A DNA stretch of 64,000 nucleotides, from positions 78,463 to 142,462 of the forward strand of contig CAYYGH010000001.1 in NCBI GenBank assembly GCA_964471405.1. The letters are read 5' to 3'. Under the pieces are notes generated by a model that did not search any database, was not told where the DNA came from, and saw only the letters and a program-made list of their open reading frames with translations. Position 1 is the first letter of the stretch. The number at the start of each line of letters is the position of its first letter. The DNA is from J084 sp964471405 (lineage in GTDB: Bacteria; Pseudomonadota; Alphaproteobacteria; Sphingomonadales; Rhodothalassiaceae). Positions 1 to 8,365 of the stretch are shown one piece after another. The position numbers were made by a program, and so were the translations under genes.

Positions 1-120
1 GAATGTCTGGAATTTGACGGCATCCGCTCCCGCGGCCGCCGCCTCCTCCACCAGGCGCAAGGCCATTGCCGGATCGCCGTTGTGATTGACTCCGGCTTCC
101 GCAATCACGAAGCAGCCCAT
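1..120 (-). CDS. neuB: N-acetylneuraminate/legionaminate synthase, N-terminus only (cut by window edge)
   Basis: The reverse strand reads from an ATG at 120 into MGCFVIAEAGVNHNGD and on through VKFQTF at the window edge. IAEAGVNHNG is the N-terminal signature of the NeuB/SpsE sugar-acid synthases, which condense phosphoenolpyruvate with ManNAc or a diacetylated 6-deoxymannose to make sialic or legionaminic acid. Only 40 codons are present, so the sugar specificity cannot be judged. The start overlaps the end of neuC by 16 bp, which supports a neuA-neuC-neuB transcript on this strand. Confidence 0.9.
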   Translation of the reverse strand, partial: MGCFVIAEAGVNHNGDPAMALRLVEEAAAAGADAVKFQTF

Positions 121-1361
121 TGGACCTCCTCCCCTTCGGGATTTCCACCGGTCGTGGTGCCCCCTTCGATGATCCGGTCGCAAAACGGTTTGGCCACCAG
201 AGCCGACCAGTCCGGCAGTCCTTCCAGCACATCCGCGATACGCTCGGCCGCCCGGCCGTCCCCGAAGGGGTGGCTGATGCCGGCCAGCGCCGCCCGAAAG
301 GCGGGATCACGCACCCGCTTGAGCGCCGCGGCAATGGCCGTTGCATCCTCCGGACAGGAGATGACGGAGGCGGCCTTCGGCCGGCCCTGCTGGCGCGAAC
401 CGATGTCGATGGTGGCGGTCGGGATCGCGGGCGCCTCCAGGATTCCGCTGGAGCTGTTGCCGAGGACGGCAACGGCATGACGGAGCAGGGACGCATACCC
501 CCGATGGCCGAGACTGTCGAGGAAAACGGCCCGCGCGGCATGGCGCCGGGCAAACTCCCGTGCCGCGGTGCGAATCTCATCCGCACCGGGATCGGCATTG
601 GGGGCAGTCCAGACGACATGCAGATCCGTTTCCCCGGCAAGGGCTGTCAGGAGCGCTTCCAGTCCCCGCCGCGTGGCCTGCCGGTCACGGGTGACGGGGT
701 GCCAGGTCACCACCACCAGCGGCCGGGGCAATTGCGATCCCGCAAGGCCGAGCATCCGGCACAGCGCCGCTTCCGGAAGGGGGGGCTCCTTGCAGATCGC
801 ATCAACGCCCAGGGCGCCGACCACATGTACCCGCTCTTCCGGCTCGCCCATCTGCAGCAGGCGCCGCCCGTGCGCGGCCGTGGTGACGAAATGCAGCGCC
901 GCCATCTTGCTCACCGCATGGCGGATGGCATCATCGAAGGCCCCCTCGGTGACCTCGCCGCCATGGATGTGGAAGATCGGTATGCCGGCCACCAGGGCCG
1001 CGGATGCGGCGCCGAGAAGCTCGAAGCGGTCGCCGAGCAGGGCGAGCGCATCGGGACGGGCGTCGGGATCCGCGAACAGATCGCCCAGCGCCTCGGCCAG
1101 CCGGGCGATGGCGCGTGTCGCCGTGGCCGGTGCATCGTCAACAAGATCAAGGGGAATCTCGCGCCAGGGCTTGCGGCCGTCGCGGCGGATTTCGGCAATG
1201 GTGCGGCCGTGATGCGCTTCGAGATGGGTGCCGGTGACCACCAGTTGTGGGGTGATCGTCCCGCGCGTCTCGAAGACCGTGAGCAGCGGCCGCCACAGGC
1301 CATAGTCGGCGCGTGTCGAGGTCAGGACGGCCAGATTGCGGGAAGAGGAAGCCGGCCTCAT
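105..1361 (-). CDS. neuC: UDP-N-acetylglucosamine 2-epimerase (hydrolysing), NeuC/LegG family
   Basis: The 418-aa protein opens with LAVLTSTRADYGLWRPLL, the nucleotide-sugar site of the NeuC family. It later has LVVVTWHPVTRD and GNSSSGILEAPAIPTATIDIGSRQ-type C-terminal-domain motifs of the GT-B-like fold. NeuC hydrolyses and epimerises UDP-GlcNAc (or, in LegG, UDP-diacetylbacillosamine) to free ManNAc-type sugar for NeuB. It is slightly longer than typical members (about 370-390 aa) because of a C-terminal tail. It joins neuA by a TGATG overlap and runs into neuB. Its place between neuA and neuB fixes the pathway; whether the product is sialic or legionaminic acid is open, because no dehydratase or aminotransferase gene is in view. 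Confidence 0.92.
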   Translation of the reverse strand: MRPASSSRNLAVLTSTRADYGLWRPLLTVFETRGTITPQLVVTGTHLEAHHGRTIAEIRRDGRKPWREIPLDLVDDAPATATRAIARLAEALGDLFADPDARPDALALLGDRFELLGAASAALVAGIPIFHIHGGEVTEGAFDDAIRHAVSKMAALHFVTTAAHGRRLLQMGEPEERVHVVGALGVDAICKEPPLPEAALCRMLGLAGSQLPRPLVVVTWHPVTRDRQATRRGLEALLTALAGETDLHVVWTAPNADPGADEIRTAAREFARRHAARAVFLDSLGHRGYASLLRHAVAVLGNSSSGILEAPAIPTATIDIGSRQQGRPKAASVISCPEDATAIAAALKRVRDPAFRAALAGISHPFGDGRAAERIADVLEGLPDWSALVAKPFCDRIIEGGTTTGGNPEGEEVQWAAS

Positions 1362-2122
1362 CAGATCAGCTCCTCTTCGGCAAGGAGCCGGCGGGCCAGA
1401 ACCTCGGCGATGTCGAAGTCGAGTGCGGTATCAATGTCAAGAGAGCGGGTCCGCGGCATCACATAGCCGATCGTCCCGGGCCCGATCAGCTTTTTTTCGG
1501 TGAGGAGCGTGGGGATGTGCGCAACATAGATGGCGCCGTTCAAGGCATAGATGCGCGGCAGCTCCTGGCGGCGGGCAATGGGTTCCTCATTCAGGAAATG
1601 CACGAGCCGGCCATCACCATCCATGTGATACATCCATGAGGGATGCTGGCTGGCCGGGGTGACGGACACCACGCTCGGCGCACCGGTGTCGATGCAGCGG
1701 GTGATCGCGGCATCGATGTCGGCGGTCGAACGGAAGGGCGAGGTGGGCTGCAACAGCACGAGATAGTCGAAACCGGGAAGCGCCTCCAGGGCGTGGAGCA
1801 CGGGGGCGATGCCGGGCGTGTCGTCGCGCGCCAGCTCCTTGGGGCGGCGGAACGGCACCTCGCAGCCATAGGCGGCGGCAATGCGGCAGATGTCTTCATT
1901 GTCGGAGGACAGCACGACACGATCCACGAAACGGGACGCCCGGGCCGCCTCGATCGTCCAGGCGATGAGCGGCCGGCCCGCCAGCGGCCGGATGTTCTTG
2001 CCCGGCACGCCCTTCGATCCGCCACGCGCCGGGATCAGAGCCAGAATGCTGTGCCCGTGATACATGCCCGCCATCCACTTGCTGATGGACCGCTCGGGTG
2101 CAACGGTCAACAGCTCCGGCAT
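1361..2122 (-). CDS. neuA: CMP-nonulosonate cytidylyltransferase (NeuA/LegF family)
   Basis: The 253-aa protein carries LIPARGGSKGVPGKN near residue 30, the CTP-binding signature of acylneuraminate cytidylyltransferases, then LQPTSPFR and a final DIDTALDFDIAE. It activates the nonulosonic acid made by NeuB as the CMP-sugar for transfer to surface polysaccharide or flagellin. The ATG at 2122 is used here; ATGs 16 and 19 codons later would remove a poorly conserved leader and are equally possible. It is the first gene of the neuA-neuC-neuB set, with the promoter in the very short gap to the divergent formyltransferase gene or upstream inside that gene. Confidence 0.92.
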   Translation of the reverse strand: MPELLTVAPERSISKWMAGMYHGHSILALIPARGGSKGVPGKNIRPLAGRPLIAWTIEAARASRFVDRVVLSSDNEDICRIAAAYGCEVPFRRPKELARDDTPGIAPVLHALEALPGFDYLVLLQPTSPFRSTADIDAAITRCIDTGAPSVVSVTPASQHPSWMYHMDGDGRLVHFLNEEPIARRQELPRIYALNGAIYVAHIPTLLTEKKLIGPGTIGYVMPRTRSLDIDTALDFDIAEVLARRLLAEEELI

Positions 2123-2151
2123 AGCCGGGCAAAGTTGAAGATTTGGTAACC

Positions 2152-3027
2152 ATGTCGGGGGATGCTGGCCTCATGCGCGAATCGGATCCACAGCACGAAG
2201 AAAGGAGCCCGGCCGGGCCTGACGACCGGCCTGCGGTGACTCTGCTGGCGAAGGATCACCAGTGGGGGCGTGTCGCAGCAGCCTGGCTGCGGGCGCTGTT
2301 CCCGGATGCGGTGGTGCATCTGGGAGCGGTCGGCATGCCGCTGCCCGACGGGCTCGGCCGCGATGGGCAGGAGACCGTCGCCACGCCCCGCCGCCGGCGC
2401 ATTCTTCTGTCCTTTCTCTCGCCCTGGATCGTGCCGCAGTCGGTGCTCGAGCGATTCGCCATCGCGATCAATTTCCACCCGGGTCCCCGGGAATATCCGG
2501 GCACCGGCTGCTACAATTTCGCCCTTTATGAAGGGGCCGGGGAATACGGCTGTGTGGCGCATCACATGCTCGCGCGGGTCGACAGCGGCCGGATCATCGC
2601 CGAGCGGCGCTTCCCCGTGGCAAAGGACGAGACGGTCGAGACCCTTCAGTTCAAGACGCTCGCCGTGATGCTGGGGCTTTATGCGGAGGTGCTGGCGCAG
2701 CTTGCAGCGGGCACGCCTCTGCCGGAGCTCGATCAGGGCTGGACCCGCCCGCCCTTCCGCCGCCGGCAGCTTGAGGAGCTCATGCGGATCACGGCCGACA
2801 TGCCTGTCGAGGAGGTGCGCCGGCGCGTGCGGGCAACCGACTATCCCGGCTTTCTCAATGCCTGGATCGACCGGCCCGATGGGCGCTATCACTATGCGCT
2901 GCGCGAAGGGCCCGCTCTTGCCTTCCGGCCCGATCTTTTTGCGGCCGCCCCGGCCGGCCCGGAGGAGGAGGCGGCCTTCGATGCGAAGACGGCAACCGGC
3001 CGCTCCCGCAACGGGCCGAAGAAATGA
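2152..3027 (+). CDS. formyltransferase-family protein, probably sugar N-formyltransferase
   Basis: The 291-aa protein has the formyltransferase core: an NFHPGPREYPGTG segment and, about 45 residues on, RVDSGRII. Together they supply the Asn-His-Asp triad used by methionyl-tRNA and sugar N-formyltransferases with N10-formyl-tetrahydrofolate. The tRNA-binding C-terminal OB domain of Fmt is not evident, and the gene sits divergently beside neuA, so modification of an amino sugar or nonulosonic acid is the better guess. The open frame extends to a TTG at 2143. The first ATG is 2152 and another lies at 2173; neither has a strong ribosome-binding site, so the start is uncertain. Confidence 0.75.
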   Translation: MSGDAGLMRESDPQHEERSPAGPDDRPAVTLLAKDHQWGRVAAAWLRALFPDAVVHLGAVGMPLPDGLGRDGQETVATPRRRRILLSFLSPWIVPQSVLERFAIAINFHPGPREYPGTGCYNFALYEGAGEYGCVAHHMLARVDSGRIIAERRFPVAKDETVETLQFKTLAVMLGLYAEVLAQLAAGTPLPELDQGWTRPPFRRRQLEELMRITADMPVEEVRRRVRATDYPGFLNAWIDRPDGRYHYALREGPALAFRPDLFAAAPAGPEEEAAFDAKTATGRSRNGPKK

Positions 3028-3138
3028 GCGGGGGTCCTCTTTCCCGTCTTTTCTTTCCCGTCTTTAGTGTCATGCGATGCCGGATCGGCCCCGGGGTGTC
3101 CGGCCGGAGGCGGTGCCGGGGAGGATCCGGAATGGTGC

Positions 3139-4365
3139 CTACCAGGGCGCCGTGAGACGGATCGCGCGCGGGGCGTTCAGCCGGCCGCCATCATCCGCAC
3201 ACCAGATCATCCGCTCCGGGGCCAGCCCCTCGAACAGGCGGGCGGCCGCCGCCGGTGAGAGTGAACCGGTAGCCGCCGCCGAGAACAGGAGCATCGCCAC
3301 CGGCCATTGTTCCTGGTCACGGAAAAGCGGAGCGGTAGCACAGGGCAGCCCGCCGGCGGCAAGCTTGAGTCCGGTTCTGCGAGCCGCCGCAGCACCGTCG
3401 TGCAGCCGCCGCGTGTCGCCGAGCACCTCACCGACCGGCAGCACGAGCAACAGGGGTGTTTCGCCCGCAGCCTGGACCAGATTCTCAAGCCAGTGATGGC
3501 CCTGGCGCTCCGCCAGCAGCTCAAGGCTGAAATCGAGGAGCACGGGCCGTCCCCCGCCGGGCAGCAGATCCTGCGGGTCATGGTCGAGCAGCCTTTCGGC
3601 AAGAGCACGTCGGATCGCATGGGTGGCAAGGGCGGTGGGAGGAAGCGGTTCAGAAGGGGCGAGCTTTTCCTGCACCGCCTTCATGTCGAATCCGAGGCGG
3701 TCCATGACCACGGCGCGCCTGCCCGTGGCGCCCAGCAGCCGCACGTCCTCCCGTTTGAGGAAGGGCCGCACATCGGCGCGGCCGAGATGACGCAGCACAC
3801 CGGCCAGGACATCGGTGCGGACGGCATGCGTGGTCTCTGTCGTTTCCGCCGCCTCCGCCTTTTCAGCCGGCGAGGAAGGCGCAGGAGGGGCGGAAGGCCG
3901 GTCGGCCTCTGGAGAGGGGGCGGCCTCATCAGCGATCTCCGCAAGGTCCCGGCCCTGGGCGACCGCCTCGGCCAGGGCGAAGAAGCTGTCGTATTCGCGC
4001 GCGATGTCATAGAAGCGGGCAAGGAAGGGGAGGTCACGGCCATCCGCCTCCGCTGCGCGCAGATTGGGATCGTCGCGTACGAGCGCTTCCACGGCAAGCA
4101 CGGCGCGTTCGAGCTCGGAAGCGGAGGCTCCCTTCAACACGCACAGGAAATCCTGGTTGGGCAGCGTAAACAGCTGTCCGTCATAGCGGCGCAGGAGACG
4201 CGCGAAGGGTTCCCGGGCCGCCCGCTGATAGGAGGGCTGGCGATAGGGCTTGGTCAGCCGGGACAGCCGCACCCACACGGCACGCCGTCCGCTGCGGTAG
4301 CGGGCCAGCCGCTTGGCGTAATCATAAAGCTGTTCTTCCACGCCCACGCGCGATACCGCCACCAT
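3139..4365 (-). CDS. conserved hypothetical cytoplasmic protein
   Basis: A 408-aa protein without signal peptide or membrane segment that I do not recognise. It begins with a basic, aromatic-rich region (RYRSGRRAVWVRLSRLTKPYR), passes an acidic, Ala/Pro/Glu-rich linker at about residues 155-190, then a region with LLDFSLELLAERQGHHWLENLVQ and a C-terminus LFEGLAPERMIWCADDGG. The linker separates two folded halves; some features faintly recall degenerate signalling (GGDEF/EAL-type) domains but no catalytic motif is present. A GTG two codons upstream (4371) is an alternative start. It is a single gene, transcribed toward the formyltransferase gene. Confidence 0.7.
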   Translation of the reverse strand: MVAVSRVGVEEQLYDYAKRLARYRSGRRAVWVRLSRLTKPYRQPSYQRAAREPFARLLRRYDGQLFTLPNQDFLCVLKGASASELERAVLAVEALVRDDPNLRAAEADGRDLPFLARFYDIAREYDSFFALAEAVAQGRDLAEIADEAAPSPEADRPSAPPAPSSPAEKAEAAETTETTHAVRTDVLAGVLRHLGRADVRPFLKREDVRLLGATGRRAVVMDRLGFDMKAVQEKLAPSEPLPPTALATHAIRRALAERLLDHDPQDLLPGGGRPVLLDFSLELLAERQGHHWLENLVQAAGETPLLLVLPVGEVLGDTRRLHDGAAAARRTGLKLAAGGLPCATAPLFRDQEQWPVAMLLFSAAATGSLSPAAAARLFEGLAPERMIWCADDGGRLNAPRAIRLTAPW

Positions 4366-4519
4366 TGCCACTCGTTGTCCTGTTCCGAAACGGAGAATGA
4401 CTTGCCGACGTCTTCCTTCAATACTGCGCCCATGCAGCTTTCGGAATGGTAAATGTCAAAAGGTGAAATCGCGGGCGGCCGGACAATTGGCGTGTGGCCG
4501 CTGCGTGGGGGCGGGCGAA

Positions 4520-5674
4520 TCAGTCGGGCCAGGGGTAGCGGCTGACAAGCCGGGCTTCCCGGCGCCAGGCCCGCAGGATCTCGCCTGCGGGCGGCAGCGG
4601 CACGCCGCGGCGATGCTGGGCGCGGCCGATCTCGAAGAGGAGCCGGTATTGGCGGGCCAGATCCCGCCAGGCGCGGGCAAGGGTATAGCGGGAGTCCCAG
4701 ATATGGGTCGCTTCGCCACCGGCGCCATTGACCTCGATCACCACGAGGTCCTCCCCCCGGCGCAGGGCCGCAAAATCATGGAACCGGACATCGAAGCGGC
4801 CGACGAAGAAGCCGTCGATGTCGCGGGCGATGGCATCGATGCGGCGTCCGAGAGCCTCGGTCAGATAGGGCCGGCCATCCCGGAAGATAGCCCCTTTCGC
4901 ATGAGCGCCGATATGCGTAAGCACCACCTCCTCGCCTGCCGGCACCACCTCGTCCAATCGTTCCCCCAGGCGCGGGGCATAGAGGTGGAGGAGACGCCGG
5001 GCGCGGCGGTCGGCCTGGATCAGGGCGCGCAGACTGCGGCGTCCATCGCCCGTGACCCGCGGGAAGTATTTGAGCGTCATTGACAGCAGGCGGCCATGCC
5101 GCTCGTCCGGATGGCGGGCGTAGAACAGCCCGGCCTCGCCCGGGGCGCTGACCCAGTTCTGGGCAAGCAGTGGCACCTCTTCGGGGTAGAGTGCGAGCAC
5201 CGAGGCAATGCGGTCCTGGGTGGTGATGCGGCGCACGCCGGCTCCCCGACAGCCCACATCCGGCTTGATGACGATCGGAAGCCGCAGGCGGCTTTCCGCC
5301 AGCGCCCGGGCAAGGGCATCTCGGCGATCGGAAAGAGGAGCGGCGGGCAGCAGCACGAAAGGTGCGGTCGCAGCCCGGGCACGCGGGCCGAAGCGGGCCA
5401 GCACCGCGGCCTTCGATTCTCCGACGAACCCGCCCAGCGGAAAGCCGGGATTGGCAATGAAGGGATAGCGGGGGTCGCCATATCGGATCGCCAGCAGCAG
5501 CCACCAGGCGACCATCGGCGCGTAGAAAATGCCCTGCGGCCAGAATTCGAATGGAGACAGAGCCGGGCCGACATCCTCAAGCGGCGGCATGTTGGCGGGC
5601 CGCGACATGGCAGCGCCAGGGGGACGGGCACCGGAGTCCGGCCCGGTCGCCGTGCCGGAGCGGCCACCTCTCAT
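4520..5674 (-). CDS. ATP-grasp domain protein of unknown substrate, paired with a DedA-family protein
   Basis: A 384-aa protein with IVIKPDVGCRGAGVRRI near residue 140 (ATP-grasp nucleotide lysine and glycine loop), LKYFPRVTGDG and, toward the end, GRFDVRFHDF followed by VVIEVNGAGGEATHIWD, the metal-binding Glu/Asn of ATP-grasp ligases. Ligases of this fold join a carboxylate to an amine or thiol. An FWPQGIFYAPM segment at the N-terminus is characteristic of this subgroup. It starts by a 4-nt ATGA overlap with the upstream membrane gene, so the two proteins are probably made together and may act on the same membrane-linked substrate. An alternative ATG lies at codon 23. Confidence 0.75.
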   Translation of the reverse strand: MRGGRSGTATGPDSGARPPGAAMSRPANMPPLEDVGPALSPFEFWPQGIFYAPMVAWWLLLAIRYGDPRYPFIANPGFPLGGFVGESKAAVLARFGPRARAATAPFVLLPAAPLSDRRDALARALAESRLRLPIVIKPDVGCRGAGVRRITTQDRIASVLALYPEEVPLLAQNWVSAPGEAGLFYARHPDERHGRLLSMTLKYFPRVTGDGRRSLRALIQADRRARRLLHLYAPRLGERLDEVVPAGEEVVLTHIGAHAKGAIFRDGRPYLTEALGRRIDAIARDIDGFFVGRFDVRFHDFAALRRGEDLVVIEVNGAGGEATHIWDSRYTLARAWRDLARQYRLLFEIGRAQHRRGVPLPPAGEILRAWRREARLVSRYPWPD

Positions 5675-6303
5675 GGCTCGTTCCCGCCGGCCTGCCGGGG
5701 ACGGGTTTCAGCCTCCGGCCACCATCTTTTCCGCACGCCACGCAGCAAAACGGCCAGCAGGCGGGGCAGCAGGAAGAGGATCACGATGAGGGCGGCCGCA
5801 AGCAGCAGGCGTCCCCGGCCCGTCAGAGTGGCAAGCCAGTCACCGGCCGGCCGGGCGGCGGCGAAGATGAGGGTGACCCAGATGAAGACCGCCGCCAGAT
5901 CGGCCAGCAGAAAACGCGGCCAGGCGAGCGGGCGGTAGCCGCAGGCCAGATAGGTGACGAGCCGCGTGCCCGGCAGGAAACGGGCCGTGATCACGAGGCG
6001 GGGGCCGTGCCGATCGAGAAATCGCCACAGCCGGATCAGTCTCTCGCTCAAGAGACGGCGGGCCAGCCAGGGCATGCGCCGGGCCAGCCGTCCGGCGGCA
6101 TAAAGCCCGTTGTCACCAAGCAGCAGACCGGCGCAGACGGCTCCGAACAGCAGCGCCGTGCGGTCCGGCGAGGCGGCGGCCATGGTCGCGGCCGTGGCGG
6201 TCGCCAGATCCTCCTGCAGCAGCGAAAGTGCAACGATCGCCAGAAAGAGCGCCGCGGAATGGGCGCTCAGGGTGGTTGCGACATCCTGCAGCCAGGCCGC
6301 CAT
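5671..6303 (-). CDS. DedA/VTT-domain membrane protein
   Basis: The 210-aa protein has about five hydrophobic segments and the VTT/DedA core: E31-D32 in a membrane-entrant segment, GDNGLYAAGR, and FLPGTRLVTYLACGY, matching the conserved F/G-x-R-x(4)-G region. DedA proteins are implicated in lipid scrambling or flipping (including undecaprenyl phosphate recycling). It is translationally coupled to the ATP-grasp gene downstream. The C-terminus is basic and cytoplasmic. The first of the two genes, it probably carries the promoter in the 146-bp gap before the divergent arsC-like gene. Confidence 0.85.
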   Translation of the reverse strand: MAAWLQDVATTLSAHSAALFLAIVALSLLQEDLATATAATMAAASPDRTALLFGAVCAGLLLGDNGLYAAGRLARRMPWLARRLLSERLIRLWRFLDRHGPRLVITARFLPGTRLVTYLACGYRPLAWPRFLLADLAAVFIWVTLIFAAARPAGDWLATLTGRGRLLLAAALIVILFLLPRLLAVLLRGVRKRWWPEAETRPRQAGGNEP

Positions 6304-6449
6304 GCGGTTCAGGCCCTTTCTTGCCGTCCGGCTCCGCCCTTTACAAAACCGTCATGAAGAGCAGACAAGATGGCCATAACCAGAAAGAAGGCGCGATGGC
6401 CAGTCCGGATCCGGGATGCGGGGCCGGCCAGACGAAGAACGGAGAAAGC

Positions 6450-6977
6450 ATGGCGATGACAAGGGAAGGCGAAAGCAGGCGCTGGCATGTGCTGTATCTG
6501 TGTACGGGCAATAGTGCCCGCTCGATCCTGGCGGAGGCCTGGACGCGCCATGCCCATGGCGACCGCTTTCTGGCGATGAGTGCGGGATCGGACCCGGTCG
6601 GCGCGGTCAACCGCTTTGCCCTGCGCTGCCTGGAGGAGGAAGGGGTGGCTACCGAAGGGCTCGAATCCAAGGGGCTCGACCGCTTCCTGGGACCGAATGC
6701 GCCCCGCATCGATCTGGCGGTCACCGTCTGTGATCATGCCGCCCGCAACTGTCCCGTCTTTCCGGGCGCACCGATCCGTCTGCACTGGCCTCTGCCCGAT
6801 CCCGCCCGGATCGAACCCGGCGAGGCCATGGCCATGGCCGCCTTCCGGGAAACATTGGCCGTGCTCAAGGAGCGGATTGCGGCTCTTGCCGAACAGGCTG
6901 CCGCAGCCGGCACCATCGACGCGCTCAAGACCCGGCTGGCCGCAGACCCGCGTGCCTTTCTCCATCCCGTCGGCTGA
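6450..6977 (+). CDS. arsC: thioredoxin-type arsenate reductase / low-molecular-weight phosphatase-fold protein
   Basis: The 175-aa protein shows LYLCTGNSARS, the Cx5R P-loop (C18 to R24), and VCDHAARNCP, which supplies the two further cysteines that shuttle oxidation in thioredoxin-coupled ArsC. WPLPDPA carries the general-acid Asp. It reduces arsenate to arsenite for export. No arsR, arsB or acr3 is next to it, so it acts with genes elsewhere or has another phosphatase role. The frame is open well upstream, but an AGGAGAAAG-like ribosome-binding site at 6440-6447 sits just before the ATG at 6450; an ATG at 6456 is a close alternative. Confidence 0.85.
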   Translation: MAMTREGESRRWHVLYLCTGNSARSILAEAWTRHAHGDRFLAMSAGSDPVGAVNRFALRCLEEEGVATEGLESKGLDRFLGPNAPRIDLAVTVCDHAARNCPVFPGAPIRLHWPLPDPARIEPGEAMAMAAFRETLAVLKERIAALAEQAAAAGTIDALKTRLAADPRAFLHPVG

Positions 6978-7097
6978 ATGGCAGGCTGAAAATGCAGGCA
7001 GGCCGCTTGCATCGGAGGACCGAGGCTTGTGCGGCAGGCGGGCTGCGGGAGGGAAAAGCGTCAACGGCCGTGCCCTCTTGGCGGGGCATTGCGGTCG

Positions 7098-8099
7098 TCA
7101 CCCGGAATGCGGGGGATCGCCGTCTTCAGGTGCGATTTCGGCTTCGCGCTCACGCCCCTTTTCCACGGCATACACGAGCTGGCCGACGGCAAAGCCCCTG
7201 ATGCCTGCGCGTTTGATGAGACGTTCAAGATGGGCCTGGCTGCCAAGACGGGTGATCCGGTCCACCACCTCAAGGTCCAGACCCGTCTTGTGCACCATTG
7301 CCGCAACGAACAGACGCAATCCGCCGGCGCGGGTGACGTCGATGAGCAGCCGCTCGGTAAACGCACCAAGGGATTCCTTCTGGCGAATGAAGTCATTGAG
7401 CGCGGCATAGCTGGCCGAGACCGCCCAGCGGGCAAGATTTGCGGCCTTGGCGAAGCGGGTCGTGTCATCCGCCACCTGCTCCGGCACGCCATAGCGTAAG
7501 ACAAGTTCCTCGCGGGCGGCTTCACTGACATGCTCGATGATCTGGGCGAACAGGGTGGCGGGGAAGTCCGGCCGGCGGGCCAGCAGATCCATCATGCGGC
7601 GGCTGTGCCGGAAACGCTCGATGATGATGGCGCTGGCGCCCGCAATCTCCGCACCCTGATTGCGCAGCAGGAAGGTGACGGAGCGTTCCCCGCCGGCCTC
7701 GGCAATGGCGATCGCCACGACTTCCGGCACATGCGAGCGCTTGGCGATCGCCACCCGCACATGCTCTCCAAGCTCGCGGGCGAACCGGGCCAGCTGTTCG
7801 GCGGTAAAGACGGGCGTATGTTCGAGAAAGGGGCTTGCGACCTCCTCCACGTCGCGTGCGATCTTTTCGGCCAGCGCAAAGGGCAGCTCGGGTGCGCGCC
7901 GCAGCTCGAAGGCGAGCGCCTGGCGGACCTCGACGGCAAGGTCTTCCGCCAGTTTCATCGCGATGCCGACCACCACTTCGCGTTCCTCGGCAGGCTTGCC
8001 GGTATCGCTCAGGAAGGCGCCTACCTGGCGTGCGAGCGCGATCCGTTCGATTTCCGCCCGGCGCCATGCGGGCAAGCTGGTAAAATCCTTCGGGATCAT
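7098..8099 (-). CDS. DUF2336 domain-containing protein
   Basis: A 333-aa soluble helical protein with the DUF2336 pattern: VRQALAFELRRAPELP, HVRVAIAKRSHVPEVVAIAIAE, and a string of short helical repeats of HEAT type to about residue 300. DUF2336 proteins are almost confined to alphaproteobacteria; their biochemical role is unknown, although some are linked to surface attachment and motility regulation. It stands alone, convergent with arsC, with its promoter in the 266-bp AT-richer gap upstream. The acidic C-terminal tail (PEDGDPPHSG) is probably disordered. Confidence 0.82.
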   Translation of the reverse strand: MIPKDFTSLPAWRRAEIERIALARQVGAFLSDTGKPAEEREVVVGIAMKLAEDLAVEVRQALAFELRRAPELPFALAEKIARDVEEVASPFLEHTPVFTAEQLARFARELGEHVRVAIAKRSHVPEVVAIAIAEAGGERSVTFLLRNQGAEIAGASAIIIERFRHSRRMMDLLARRPDFPATLFAQIIEHVSEAAREELVLRYGVPEQVADDTTRFAKAANLARWAVSASYAALNDFIRQKESLGAFTERLLIDVTRAGGLRLFVAAMVHKTGLDLEVVDRITRLGSQAHLERLIKRAGIRGFAVGQLVYAVEKGREREAEIAPEDGDPPHSG

Positions 8100-8308
8100 G
8101 TCCCTGCACCGTCTCGATCAGCTTCCCGGCACCGCTTGTGATGGGCGGTGCCCGCCCCCGCCAGCCCTGCCCCTTGGCGATTGCGGACGGGGCAGCCGCG
8201 CGTCCGTGCGAACTCCATCAAAGAGGAGTTAATGAATGCTTGCGATTAGCTAAAATTTGAAGCAATTCTGCAGCCATGCGGCAATTTGTGTCAGCCGGTG
8301 AAAGTATG

Positions 8309-8325
8309 CGTCCCGGCCCGGGACG
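8309..8325 (-). terminator. perfect 8-bp stem-loop, possible terminator of the D-lactate dehydrogenase gene
   Basis: CGTCCCGG-C-CCGGGACG is a perfect inverted repeat about 40 bp past the stop codon of the minus-strand flavoenzyme gene. The loop is a single base, and on the minus strand it is followed only by a weak T run (CATACTTT), so it is not a textbook Rho-independent terminator. The rest of the 8100-8365 gap is AT-richer and probably holds the DUF2336 promoter; I could not place hexamers with confidence. Confidence 0.35.
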
Positions 8326-8365
8326 AGCGCCTTTCCAGACCCGTCCCCGTTCATGGTGAAGCCCT

